From assembly GCA_002794735.1 (NCBI GenBank), contig NBAZ01000004.1:1674001-1738000 (forward strand): DNA of 64,000 nt, in the 5' to 3' direction. Numbering within the stretch: position 1 is the first letter of the stretch; each line of letters opens with the position of its first letter. Under the pieces are notes generated by a model. It was given only the letters and a program-made list of their open reading frames with translations. It had not been told where the DNA came from and made no database searches. The position numbers and the translations under genes were made by a program. This document shows, one piece after another, positions 35,549 to 46,821 of this stretch. This DNA comes from Pyrrhoderma lamaoense (taxonomy: Eukaryota; Basidiomycota; Agaricomycetes; Hymenochaetales; Hymenochaetaceae).

Positions 35549-36650
35549 ATGTCTCCCTCTCAGAATCTGGTCAGAGACTACCACGAACTCACGCGTGCTT
35601 TTGAAGCAAGACCATGTAATCTTAAGAAATGCGGTGAACTCTTGACCTCACTGAAAGTATGCCATTTGTACCATATCGTTCTCAAGAGTGACTAAATAAC
35701 TCTATGCTTAACTTCTATTGTAGCTTGGCTTGAGTGCTACTGGGCTCCTTCCTGTTCTTCCTAGACCGGATCCTAATCTTGAAGACCTTGTAGTCGTCCG
35801 TACGTATTGTAGCATATATCCGGTCAACTACATCATACCGAAGTCGGAACACTTACAGGCAATATATTCGAAATTGGAGCGTTCTGTAGTATCAGGAGTC
35901 AAGACGTACCCTCCTTTGATCGTTATTTTGCCCAGCTGCAAACCCTCTATAATGACTACAGGTCCGTTATACAAAATTCATCTTATCCGTTTTTTCTATT
36001 CAACCCAATCCTGGTGACTAGCTCGATTTTACCCCCCTCTCCACGAGAATACCCGCTTGTAGGATTAAACCTAATACGATTATTAACTCAAAATCGTATT
36101 GCCGATTTCCACACGACCCTCGAGGCCATCCGACTTACTCCCGAGGCCGCGGCAGAGAACCCATATATTGCACATCCTGTGGCTGTTGAACGATGGCTTA
36201 TGGAGGGAAGTTACAGCAAGGTATGGAGTGCTCGTGAGGAAGCTCCAGCAGAAGAATACAGACTCTTTGTTGATAGCTTAATGGGAACCATTCGGTAAGT
36301 AACATTAACTAGGTGCCACAAAATAGTGACAATCAACAATATGCAACTAGGAACGAGATTGCAAGCTGTGAAGAGGCTGCATATGATAGCTTACCCTTGA
36401 AAGACGCTGCAACACTACTATTCTTCACGAATCGAAATGATTTGATCACTTTTGCTCAACAGGTATATAATATTCACTTTCTTGAACATTCAGTCACTAA
36501 ATACAGTTTTTTCAGCGGGAGTGGCAAGTAAATCTTGTTGAAGAAACGATCACTTTCAAGAAAAAAGACGAGGAAAGAATAGTCATCCCAAAAGCAAAAC
36601 TCATTGCTGCTAACTTGGCATATGCGCGGGAGTTAGAACAGATTGTATGA
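35549..36650 (+). CDS. RPN12: 26S proteasome lid subunit Rpn12 (PSMD8)
   Basis: PCI-domain lid subunit that completes lid assembly and joins it to the base. Starts MSPSQNLVRDYHELTRAFEA followed by CNLKKCGELLTSLKLGLSAT. Exon 3 read in the correct frame (from about 35862) gives NIFEIGAFCSIRSQDVPSFD RYFAQLQTLYNDY, the Rpn12 signature, and joins to SSILPPSPREYPLVGLNLIR LLTQNRIADFHTTLEAI. Then AVERWLMEGSYSKVWSAREE, NEIASCEEAAYDSLPLKDAA TLLFF, and the winged-helix end EWQVNLVEETITFKKKDEER ending ARELEQIV stop. Other frames in 35730-36017 are shadows. Neighbours on both sides are proteasome genes. Confidence 0.93.
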
Positions 36651-36764
36651 TACTCCCTTACTTACCTTCTTCTGTGCATGTACAAGCAAATATACATCTC
36701 TTAATGGATAATGCGTGAAATCACAAAGGATATCATATTCGTACAATAAGTATACATGATACAA

Positions 36765-37843
36765 TTACTCAAAGTTCTCTAATGCCGCTTTTGCCTTTTC
36801 TTCTGCCTCCTTTTGTAAGTCAGCGGGAACAGGTACATGCTTATAATCACTTTCAGCACCAATCCATGATAATTCCAGTTCAAAGTCTTTGTCTTTGGCA
36901 TCGTCGTGAACAAGATAAATTCTAACAACAGTAAATTTAGCCGTACAGTATGCGAAAGGCAGTCAGGACTTACATTCGTGCTGCCTCAATGGCGGCCTCC
37001 CTTGTAGTAAGTTCATTGAACTTCAGCTTTTCTAGTTCGGTTTTCGCAAGTTGTTGCCCCTTGCCGACTGCAGCCCCGTTGTAGCCCTGTAGATCGGAGT
37101 TTAGAAGCAGTAAGGAATATTCAATGAGCATACACACATAGTATATACCACTTGGTTCTACCACAAGAAGCACTGGTCCATCCTTGTCAACACCCCCAAG
37201 AAGAGCACTTGCACCAAATGGACGGACGGAGGAGTATAAAGTATATGCTTGTGCATATAGCCCTAGTCTATCAGCTAAAGCCTACATTTGTTATGTCGTA
37301 AGATACCAATGGCATCGCGAAACTAAAGGCTTCACAAACCTTGACTGTTGGTGGTGACCGGTAGTTGTCGCGGTAGCTTAAGGCCTCATCCCGAGCTCGG
37401 TTTGCAAGATGACGTCCATCGGCGAGGAGACCCGATGTAGCCTAGAGTTTTTTTTCATGTCATCATGGTGTGTCGTCATCCTTAACAAAGAGGATTCATA
37501 CCATCCCAATATGTCTGTCTATTGTTAGTATCCTACGATTTGATCCCGGTACAAGAAGCTTTGAATGCACAAGTTTCTCGACTGCTAGCACCACCCCATC
37601 TTTTACACGGATACCAATAGATGTACTGTGTCGAAAAGTTGAGTTTGTTTCCAGAGATAAACTAGATCACACAGATGTTCATACCCTGAGTTCTCAACTG
37701 CTTTACTAGCATATTCTACCTGATAATTCAGGATTAATGAAAATATAGTATGATTCAGTGTTAGGAAACATTACTTGAAATATACGACCATCTGGTGAGT
37801 ATGTTGAGGCTGAGAGATCGTATCCAGTTCCGATGGAGGTCAT
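36765..37843 (-). CDS. PRE10: 20S proteasome subunit alpha7 (Pre10/PSMA3)
   Basis: Outer-ring structural subunit of the 20S core. Starts [20 protein letters not shown], the alpha-type N-terminal signature, then [75 protein letters not shown] and [21 protein letters not shown]-terminal exons: [40 protein letters not shown] and a charged tail ending [21 protein letters not shown] start plus VHDDxKDKxFELELSW identifies alpha7. At least six introns. Converges with RPN12, 114 bp between stops. Confidence 0.95.
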
Positions 37844-38053
37844 GACTGACTATGTACGAATGAGTATAAAATAATGAGGGTAAATGCTAACGCGTCTACT
37901 AAAGAGCTAGCTTGCGTCGCCCCAAGACGCGTACCCGCGAGAACTGACTGCCGTTTATGGGCACGTGTTCTGACGCGTTAATGATCACCATCCATAAGTT
38001 TCAACTGAATTTAGCAATATAAGAGTTATACTCGTCTCTTCTCAACAACTTTC
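37844..38053. promoter_or_regulatory. Divergent promoter PRE10 / NUP82
   Basis: 210 bp carrying three ACGCGT-type sites: aacgcgtc (37889-37896), agacgcgt (37925-37932), tgacgcgtta (37971-37980), plus gcgtcgc at 37914-37920 and a CACGTG box at 37962-37967. Densest cluster of this motif in the window. Confidence 0.5.
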
Positions 38054-40987
38054 ATGGCGGCCGAAGTTGACTGGAGTGCTTTGCTTGATGATCACCCAAT
38101 CTTCTCAAAAGTAACCCTACCTGTAGATAAAGTTCCGAACACTTCGTCTACCAGTACCACACGAAAACTAAACAATGACAGGAACAATGAGAGTAATGCT
38201 ATACCGACAAGTAGACGACAAATCATGTGCATGAAGGACACTGACATGATTCTCACCTGCGGTAGCGAAATCAGAATAACCTCACTAAGCGATGTTAAAG
38301 TTTCGGGTGGCTCTCAAAAAACATATAAGGTATCTTATTCCCAATTAATGATGCGCTCTTATTCAGATTGTGTAACAAATTATAGATTCTACATACTCCA
38401 AACTTGGATTTTGAAATAAATCAAATCAGCTTAAGTCCAAACAAGAGGCTGCTTGCTGTGGCTGGAGCATACCATGTCGCCGTTGTTGTTCTCCCAAGAA
38501 GTGGTTACTCAAAACTTGTGACCTCACGTGTTGATTGCAAGTGCGCTTCAAGGGAATTCTTTGTATATTTTTTTGCACTAACTAATGTGACTAAGATCTC
38601 TACATATAGGCCGATACTATCACAACAGTTCTTCATCGCCAATCTCAAAGATTGATTGGCATCCATGGGGAGAAGCCGGTTCAACCTTACTTGTCATGAC
38701 CGCAGATGGAAGGTTACGAGAGTACGATGTCTCTATCGACCCAGATGAGCCAAGGAAGACAACAAATACAGTGTCCGAAAAAAGACGTGGTGCTTTCACT
38801 GCTTCAGATGATTCTGAGAGAGAAGTCGCGTCTTTCACCTTTGGAAAAGGGAAGGCCGACTGGGGCCCGTTAACTTTATATGTACTCATGAAAAGTGGGG
38901 ACATATATGCCATATGTCCATATGTCCCAGAGAATGCGTGAGATATCTACCCTATATTATGTATTCGTTTCACCTAATCAGTTTTAGCTCGATTCCATCT
39001 TCCTATCTACAAGCTTTAGAATGTTTTGTTGCTGCTAAGGAAGAATTTGTCGCAGAGAACAACGGTGTAATCGATGAATCGTTCTCGACGATGTATGATT
39101 ATCAGCGCAAATACATCAACGCCTTATTGAAGCAGGCACCTGCGGGGGTTTCCCTCAGTTCTCCATATGGTTTACTTTCTATCCGTGCGCCAAAGTCTCA
39201 TGCAGGAGGGCCCGCTCGACAAGGACCGTTCCTCCTTCAACCAGCCCCTGCGGAATTATCGGATAGTCCTTGCGGTAATGCAACTGATATAATATATCTT
39301 ACACTTGGTAGTGCGTTCATAGACTCTGAAGATGATGCGGACATAGAATCATCTTCTTCGTCTATTTCATCCGAACGGTTGGGTGCTGTACTTGTCGGAT
39401 TTCAAGATGGAAGGGTAGATGTATACCTGGATCTGGAAAAAGTTGAGGCAAAATGGGAGACAAATGTAATTTTAAGATTTCTTCATTGTTTATATATTTT
39501 TTTCCTCGCATAGACACGCATGGGCTAATTAACTATCACAGGTTACGTCGTCTGCCTTACCAATGCTCGCAGTCTATGAAACAATTGACCTCGGTGTTCT
39601 TAATCAGCTGGGAGGAATGTCGGATGATGCAAAATTAGAGATCTTGGAGAAAAATAATACAGCATTCTATCCAGATCCAATACATGGCGACACTATATAT
39701 GCTTACCATGCATTTGGTGTACACGTTATAAATCTGAGTACTATCTTTCACAACCTAGCTGCTGCAATTAAGGAAGAAGATGACAATGCAGTAGTCGAAA
39801 AAATGCAAAAGTCCGCCAATTCCAGTGTACAAGCAATTCTCAGCACGTTTTCTGTCCAATCACAGTATGTCTATAGCATTCTCCTAGTTTTACACTAACT
39901 AATATGGTACTGTGAAGTAAATCCGATCCTGTCGTCGCCGTCGCCATTCCGAATGATGTTTATTTATCATATACCATATTCATCCTTACCTCTTCAATGC
40001 AGATGTTACCCTTCAATTTGAATCTACGGACAGAGAGTCTTGTTCCTGTAGAAATCTCAGAAAAGGCTCGAGATGTATCCAAACTTCCATCTTTACCTCC
40101 ATCAGATAGCCCACCAGCCTATACATCCTTACTCACGGCCCATCCATACACCATACCTGAAGCTCTCTCAAGGCCCATGGGACTCCCGACTATAGCGAAA
40201 TTATCTTTGCCAAAGTCTCATAGCATCAAGGCTGAGATAGTTCTTACTCCGGAAACCCTTCGCTATCTTGCTAATGTTGCAGAGCGTATAATCGGGGAGG
40301 TACACGAGGTACAACTGGCTGGTCATCATGTCAAGTCTTATGCAGACCTTTTGAGGCAAGAATTTGACCGGCAACAAAAAAAGTTAGCAGAAATTATACA
40401 CCGCACACAAATATTGGCTGGGCCTCGCAAAAGAGTTGTTCTCGAATATCTTAAGAAGATTCAGGAAAACCAGAAGACCTTATTGGCAAGAATGGACAGA
40501 GTTTTACAGACGCTCATTAAGAAGGCATCTCCTGAGCTGAATGAGCATGAGACTCGATGGTTTAATGAATTACAGAGGATGAAGGGACAGGTGTTGGGAA
40601 TTGGAAGATATGATCCAGACTCACTGAAGGACCGCGTCCGACAGGTAAACCTCTTGTTACGATGCATATACATCTATTGTTTAATCTAATATACTCGTAC
40701 ACTAGCTGTCTGCGGAGTACAATCGGATACTACCGTCATTGAAAGAACTCGCAAAGGAGGAAGCTAAAAGGAAGGCGCTCGAGTCTGCAATTGCTTCAGG
40801 TGCAGGACATTCTTATGCAAAGGCTTATGAGCAATTGTCTAGGAAGGAGTGAGTAGTCATCATTTTGAAAGTTATATACGTATGTCTAACTTTCTTTAGA
40901 TCACAAAAACTTAGTAGGACTGTGAAACAGATTGAAACACTCGCGACAAAACTAGAAATTCGAGATTTAAATCCTCCTACCGAGTAA
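38054..40987 (+). CDS. NUP82: Nucleoporin Nup82 (NUP88)
   Basis: Cytoplasmic-face nucleoporin that anchors the Nup159/Nsp1 mRNA export platform. Starts MAAEVDWSALLDDHPIFSKV, like Nup82/88. An N-terminal beta-propeller follows: MILTCGSEIRITSLSDVKV, NLDFEINQISLSPNKRLLAV AGAYHVAVVVLPR, KISWHPWGEAGSTLLVMTAD GRLREYDV, FTFGKGKADWGPLTLYVLMK SGDIYAICPYVP, and VLVGFQDGRVDVYLDLEKVE. The C-terminal 300 residues are helical coiled coil: LTPETLRYLANVAERIIGEV, QKKLAEIIHRTQILAGPRKR VVLEYLKKIQENQKTLLARM, LSAEYNRILPSLKELAKEEA. Ends LEIRDLNPPTE. The KISWHPWG and DWGPLTLYVLMKSGDIY motifs are typical. About eight introns. Confidence 0.92.
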
Positions 40988-42096
40988 AGTTATTATTATA
41001 TTCCGTGTTTACCTTCCATCTTGTATATATCTGGGGTCGTTTCTTTCATATTCCTAAGTTCTGTGTTACCCTTTGTATCATTTTACACGAAATCTATCCA
41101 TAATAGCAATTTAAAACATCCATGACTCGATTAAAAGTATATCGGGTAGCGTCGGCCTTGAAAACAAACTACGACTATGAATTTGGACCTTGTGCAATGT
41201 AGGTAGTGATCGCTTAGTCCATATTAGGCGCAGAATCAAGTATGTTGAACGGAATTGCGAAGATGATGCATGCATGTGGACCTATTTTGCATGAAGATCC
41301 ACACTCGTCTGGATTTATCAAAGCGATTTATAGTATTGCTAGCAAGATTTCTCATATTGTATGCTACCAACCTTACTAGCCACTATACAAACCTCCCCTC
41401 TACTGAATCCCAAATAAAATAAGATTTAGCCACGGCAACAAAGAATGTAACGTCATCACAACCGACAGCATAAGACATGATACTGTGGGTGAAAGTCGTT
41501 CTTCAATTATGTTAATATAGATTCGTAGACGACAATATAAATAAGCAAATTAAGTTGATGGATTCAGAAAAGATGTGAAACAAATAAGTGTTAAGGTAGT
41601 CTCAAGAGGTTAAATATGCTTCACTGGCCCTTTCGTAGCTGCCTATCTTGAGCTTACTACAATCTCCCCAGCCGAAGCCGTTTGCATACCTAACTGCTCT
41701 CAGATTTGCGAGAATATGATGTCTACCTTCCCCATAACTAAACTCAAATAAGAGTCTTCTAGATCAATTTTGATAGCCTACTCCGTTTATTATAATCTAG
41801 ATTTATCAAGGAGTTTACACACAAGGTAGTGAGCTAGTCTTCGGGTTTGATACCACTGTAAACGGATATATGCGCTTGTTGAATATGTATACGCGTTCAA
41901 GGGGGCAGGTAGACAAATTCCTGTGGAGAGATTCAAGTTCGTGTGCAAAAATGCCCACCTTGAAATTGATATATAATATTATGTAATATAGTACACTCAT
42001 GTTATTATGGTACTACTGGTCACATTATGGTGAACGAGACGCGAGTCGACGCGACACTTCCTAGTTCTTGTTGTAAGAACTCTATACCACTCTCAG
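40988..42096. other. Intergenic interval, no supported gene
   Basis: 1.1 kb between NUP82 and NSP1 (same strand). AT-rich; no tRNA or protein-like frame found. The minus ORF 41815-42000 lacks support. Just upstream of NSP1 lies agacgcgagtcgacgcgaca (42037-42056), two GACGCG cores 10 bp apart, probably part of the NSP1 promoter. Confidence 0.5.
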
Positions 42097-44304
42097 ATGT
42101 CTGAACCTCTTAAGGGCGGCTTCGCAGCTTTCGCGGGTACTAGTCCCTTCAAAACACTTGGGTCAACAGGATCAAACCCAAGTCCGTTTGGTTCTGCAGC
42201 TTCAGCCAATAACGGTGCTGCACCCACTCCCACTGGTACGAGTGCATTTGGTGGAGGTGGTAATTTGTTTGGAGGTTCTCAATTTCCCGCTATCATCTAA
42301 ACTAATTAACTGATTAATATATAAAACTCAGCAAAACCCGCTGGGAACACGCTATTCGGTGGTGGATCAACTACTGGAACTCCGGGAAATAATCCTTCTT
42401 CAGTACCTGCCTTTGGAGGCACTGGCAATTTATTTGGAGCAAATAATGCAGCAAACAACCAAGCTCCTGTTACAAACCCACCACCTGCTTTCGGAGGGAC
42501 TGGTCTCTTTGGATCAAAACCCTCAGAGACGGCTACACCTACTTCGGGTGCTGGTGTAGGATCTACCCCAGCATTTGGTGGTTCTGGCCTTTTTGGCGCG
42601 AAGCCAGCAACTCCAAATCCGACGACTGCTCCCGGACCTAGTGGAAACTTGTTTGGAGACAAGCCTGCACCTGCAGCGAATACCCCTGCCTTTGGAAACG
42701 CTTTTGGAGCGAAACCTGCAGATGCAGCTAACTCTGCTGCCCCCAAGCCTAACCGTGAGTTGCTATCTAACAACTATTTTAACCACAACTAATTATATTG
42801 TATCAAGTATTTGGAAATGCTGGAGCTGCCACAAATGGTGATTCAAAATTTACTTCCTTGATATCTTCATCTTACTTATCATTACTGGTTTAGCTTCTCA
42901 ACCCACTACAAACCAGCCGTCGACCAATACTACTACGGCAACCCCCAGTCTCTTCTCAAAGCCACCAGAATCGTCAGCTACCGCCACTGCAACAGCATCC
43001 TCCGGGGCCCCTGCATTTGGGTTATTCGGGAAGAAACCTGAAACACCCAACCAAAATTCAGGCACTCCTGCCACCACTTCCACCACGCCTGCTATACCAT
43101 CACTGTTTGGAGGGCTAAAAAGGATGATACAGCAGATAAAAATACTATTGCAACTACAACTACGCCTGGGGTAGGCTTATTTGGTGCTAAACCAGTAGAA
43201 AATAAAGGTATGTACTCCACGAGTGATCCATTCACTAAGTTATCTATCTAATAATCTGAAAGAAGGGGAAAAAAAGGATAATGCAGGTAGCTTTATTTTC
43301 ATGGGTCTTACTCATGGATTTTACTAATATCAACTCGATAGCCCCTACTACATCCCTCTTTGGGACAACATCAACAACTAATACAACCAACACAACTAGT
43401 ATGGTTTCTCCATTGTTCTTTGCTTAAGAGTGCCTAATGATCAAGCTAGCTATTGTCCCATCGAATCTATCGGTGCCTCCACCATCAATGCTTCGAGGGA
43501 AAACAATAGAAGAAATTGTGAACAAATGGTCAACTGATCTGGAAAGCCATGTGAAGGAATTTAGTAGGCTTGCTGGCGAGATCACAGTATGGGACCGCAC
43601 CCTGATCGACAATGGAAATACGGTATGTTATTAGTAGAAACATTATTATTTATCATACAATTGTCTAAATCTCTTCTTTTCCAAGATTGCAGCTTTACTC
43701 CAACACGTTCTACTAGCGGAACGTGAGCAAGCTGATATTGAGCAATCATTGAAACATGTTGAAGACCAGCAGAAGGAACTTGCATCTACGCTAGAGGTGT
43801 ATGAAAAGGCAGCAGGTGAGATATTTGATGGTCAAGGAAGTGGTCTTAGAGCACTGGACGTTGGTCCAGCCGATGCTGAACGAGATAAGCAGTGAGCATT
43901 TTCTCATTAACGCCAGAATCCTCCTCTTACCTTGTAGCGTATATAGTTACACTCTTGCCGCCGATCTCAATGCAAACCTCGATGATCTCACGCGAACTCT
44001 TATGCAAATGATCGACTCTGTGAACGAACTTTCAGAATCGCCGGAGGACGCATCAGGAGTGGAAGGAGCTCAATCGAAGAATGAGAATCCTTTGGAGCAA
44101 ATTGCACAAATTCTCAGCAGCCACTTGGAAAGTCTGCAATGGATTGACGGTGCCGTAAGGGAAGTAGATAGCAAGGTAACAGAAGTAGAGAGGCTTGTGA
44201 GAGAGGCTTCATCAGGTTCTCGTGTAGGCGGAAATGCTTCTACAACATCAAATCCTGTGGGGTTGAATGGATCAACAAGGTCACGGGGCTTCGGATTTAG
44301 ATGA
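42097..44304 (+). CDS. NSP1: FG nucleoporin Nsp1 (NUP62), apparent frame break
   Basis: Central-channel nucleoporin. The first two thirds is an FG domain: SGNLFG-type and FGxxxxLFG repeats (GGTGNLFGANN, GGTGLFGSKP, GGSGLFGAKPATP, GNAFGAKPADA, GLFGKKPET). The C-terminal Nsp1_C coiled coil starts SVPPPSMLRGKTIEEIVNKW STDLESHVKEF, then AALLQHVLLAEREQADIEQS LKHVEDQQKELASTLEVYEK and LNANLDDLTRTLMQMIDSVN, and ends RSRGFGFR. A 51-nt intron (gtatgg to gctag, from about 43399) removes a stop before this domain. In the FG part the frame slips after PAIPSLFGG at a GGG run (43111-43114): downstream frame AKKDDTADKN-GVGLFGAKP needs one more base. Treated as likely sequence error. Confidence 0.9.
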
Positions 44305-44493
44305 TGACTTCATGCTTTCATATTCATGTCTGTTGTTGTACCTAGTTTGTATTGCTGTCTTCTTTGCTACTTTTTTTACATGACTCAAAAATCAATTATT
44401 ATCTATAAAACTACATCTAAACCGGATTTATGAAGCAAACAATAAATAGAGTACAATGAAGCGTCACAGTACTTGTATGGTTTGGTTGCGAAC

Positions 44494-46521
44494 TTACTTT
44501 TCCCGAGAACCATCTCTAGCTTGGAACGTAGTCCATACCCCTAGTATTGAGATCATGCACATAATAACCCAAACTAACTGTCCTCCGAGAACACCCTTCT
44601 CTGCAGATAGTGCGAATAGGGAGCTTAGATACGAATATAGAGTTCAGCCGAACGTGATGTATGTAGAGACTTATGCATGACGTACCTTACAAATGCCGGG
44701 CCAATGGCTCGCGAGAAGCAATTCACCAGGTGCGAAATTGCAAAAACTGTCCCTAAGACTGCTGTAGATGGTGTAGCATTCTTCGTTAGAATGAGGTTTA
44801 AACTAGTAAAGATGTATCCATAGTTTAGCCTCTGACTGAGCAGAAATGTTGTTACAAACTCACGAATAAGACATGGATGCTAACCGATTCAAAGAAAGGA
44901 TCAGTATAACAAAAAACCAAGCTACAGAGCCAAGTGGAGCTGTGGGATATCCATCTTCCTCAGCCTCTCCAGGAATACCGAGGTTATTATATGTACGCCT
45001 TGCTATCGCATTTGTTACCGGGAACAAGAAATAAATCAAAGGCCAGAGTGACATGAAGAATCTATAAAGAGTGAGAGTACCATAACGGGCCTGCAGTCTG
45101 GGTAAGATTATAACTTGGATGGTGGCTCCTATGATACCACTAGATGCTATAGCAAATCCTATTTCTTCCGGCTGCGGATTTGAATGATAAATCATGCAGG
45201 AAAGGTTACTTAGAGTAAAAAAAAACATACATCGCGCGAGAGACCACCTTGGTGTATGGGTGTATATGCAAAAAGACTGAAAATAGCTATCATTGACGTA
45301 TTCAGCACGGATAGTATAGAGAAGGGGAGTAATACAGAAAACAAAAGCGGTGCTGTTGCGAGATGATAGGCAGAATCTTTAGCATCAGTATGATTGGAAG
45401 GTGTAAGGTATTGTTCTTCGCTGACAGCATCACGCTTCACAGTCTTTAGATCTCAAGTTAGCATCAGCACGCTCTACATGTCGCAGGATAACTCACCTCT
45501 TTGAACATCAATGAACCGATAAATAATGCGGTCAGGGTTATAGTTGAAGCAACCAAACATGGAAGAAGGTAAGGAAATATTTTAAGTAATTTGATTTTAC
45601 CGAGAGAATCTGGAAAAGTAATAGCAGGGTTAGCAAATGTACCTCTATTGAATGACAATTAGCGCTCAAAACGTATGCTATACGGATAGATATCCATACC
45701 CGATAGCGGGACCAGCAACTTGGGCAATGTTGGCCGCAAGGCCAAAAATAGCATAGGCTTGAGCTTGGTTTGTATCATCTGTTATATCTCCAACGGAGCT
45801 TATCAGGACTGGAACATTCCCAGACAGCGCACCTGAAAGTGAACGTGTGACGAAGGCCCACATGAAGGATTTGGATAAGCCGAAAAGAAGAGTCATAAGC
45901 ATAGCTCCAGTGAGTCCAGTCAGAATGACTGGTTTGCGTCCCAGTTTGTCTGAAGAGGGAGTATCACTATTTTCTCAGTGAATGTTGTAAAAAATCTTTT
46001 CGATTACCTGATAATCTCCCCCACCTGAGGACGGTCAGAAGCTCAGCAACAGCAAACATACTTTCCTGAAAAATCAAAGTAATTTATTAACTTCAAAACT
46101 CTAGAATTCTCGAAGAGAAAGAGAGTCTTACCACTGCTCCAGAATAGTATCCAGTCTTTGAAGAATCACCCCCAGCTCCAATGTCTTCCATCATCTAGAA
46201 ATATCAAATGATCATTAGGAATAATGAGAGCTACTATTTAGATGAATCAGTACCTGATTTATATACTAAACCGAGCTCCCAGTTAGTACCATCTAATCCT
46301 ATACATGTAACTATGCTTACCGGAAAAACTTGAGTATATGCAATTGGCTCAGCTAAACGCAGGAAAAACACGGTCATGAGTTGTTTCCATGGTAGAGGAG
46401 TACGTTCTTTGTAACCCGTAAATTTGGGGCAATTAGTCTTTGAGCCCGAATCCGATCCATAGGTTTCTACTGTTTCTTCTAGTAAAGGTGCATTTTCAGA
46501 TTTCTTTCTCACCGAGGTCAT
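44494..46521 (-). CDS. MFS transporter, 12 TM, function unknown
   Basis: Major facilitator family protein of a group common in agaricomycetes, related in layout to ZIFL/tetracycline-type antiporters. Start MTSVRKKSENAPLLEETVET; TM1 follows LPWKQLMTVFFLRLAEPIAY TQVFPF. Motif A is visible as LRWGRLSDKLGRKPVILTGL (G-x-x-SD-x-x-GRKP). Then FGLSKSFMWAFVTRSLSGAL and GDITDDTNQAQAYAIFGLAA, NIAQVAGPAIG. After a central loop: LATAPLLFSVLLPFSILSVL and PQPEEIGFAIASSGIIGATI. The last exons read LILTKNATPSTAVLGTVFAI SHLVNCFSRAIGPAFV and SLFALSAEKGVLGGQLVWVI, ending RDGSREK. Substrate cannot be told. Many short exons. Confidence 0.87.
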
Positions 46522-46821
46522 GAATCTGGGGTAAGTTTGAGAGTCATACGGTTTGCTTGAAGATATTAACTGATTCAGAGTGCATAGTACGCAAAGTGTT
46601 AACCTTGCATTGGTATTTTTCTTCGTGTGATGCTCGTATATGTAAGTGCAAATTTATATGGTTGGCTAACTAGATGCAATAGCTTAGAATTAGCATACGT
46701 CTTTTAGCCTGAGTATGGATCAACAAATCGGTTAGAGCCGTAAGATCTAAGGAAGTAAAACTACTGCCGACCGAGGTCTAGTGCGGTCAAGGTCAGGTCT
46801 CGGTTTGCAACGTCAGAAAAC
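46522..46821. promoter_or_regulatory. Divergent promoter MFS / ankyrin-FYVE-RING gene
   Basis: 300 bp between start codons, with gaccgaggtctagtgcggtcaaggtcaggtctcgg at 46769-46802 in part (repeated AGGTC half-sites near 46775, 46791 and 46796). The ACGCGT cores linked to this gene lie just inside its first intron (46909-46925). Confidence 0.35.

Noticed and set aside
42306..42773. 155-codon minus ORF, Gly/Pro/Ala-rich
   Set aside because: Antisense of the NSP1 FG repeats; repeats without stops on one strand open the other.
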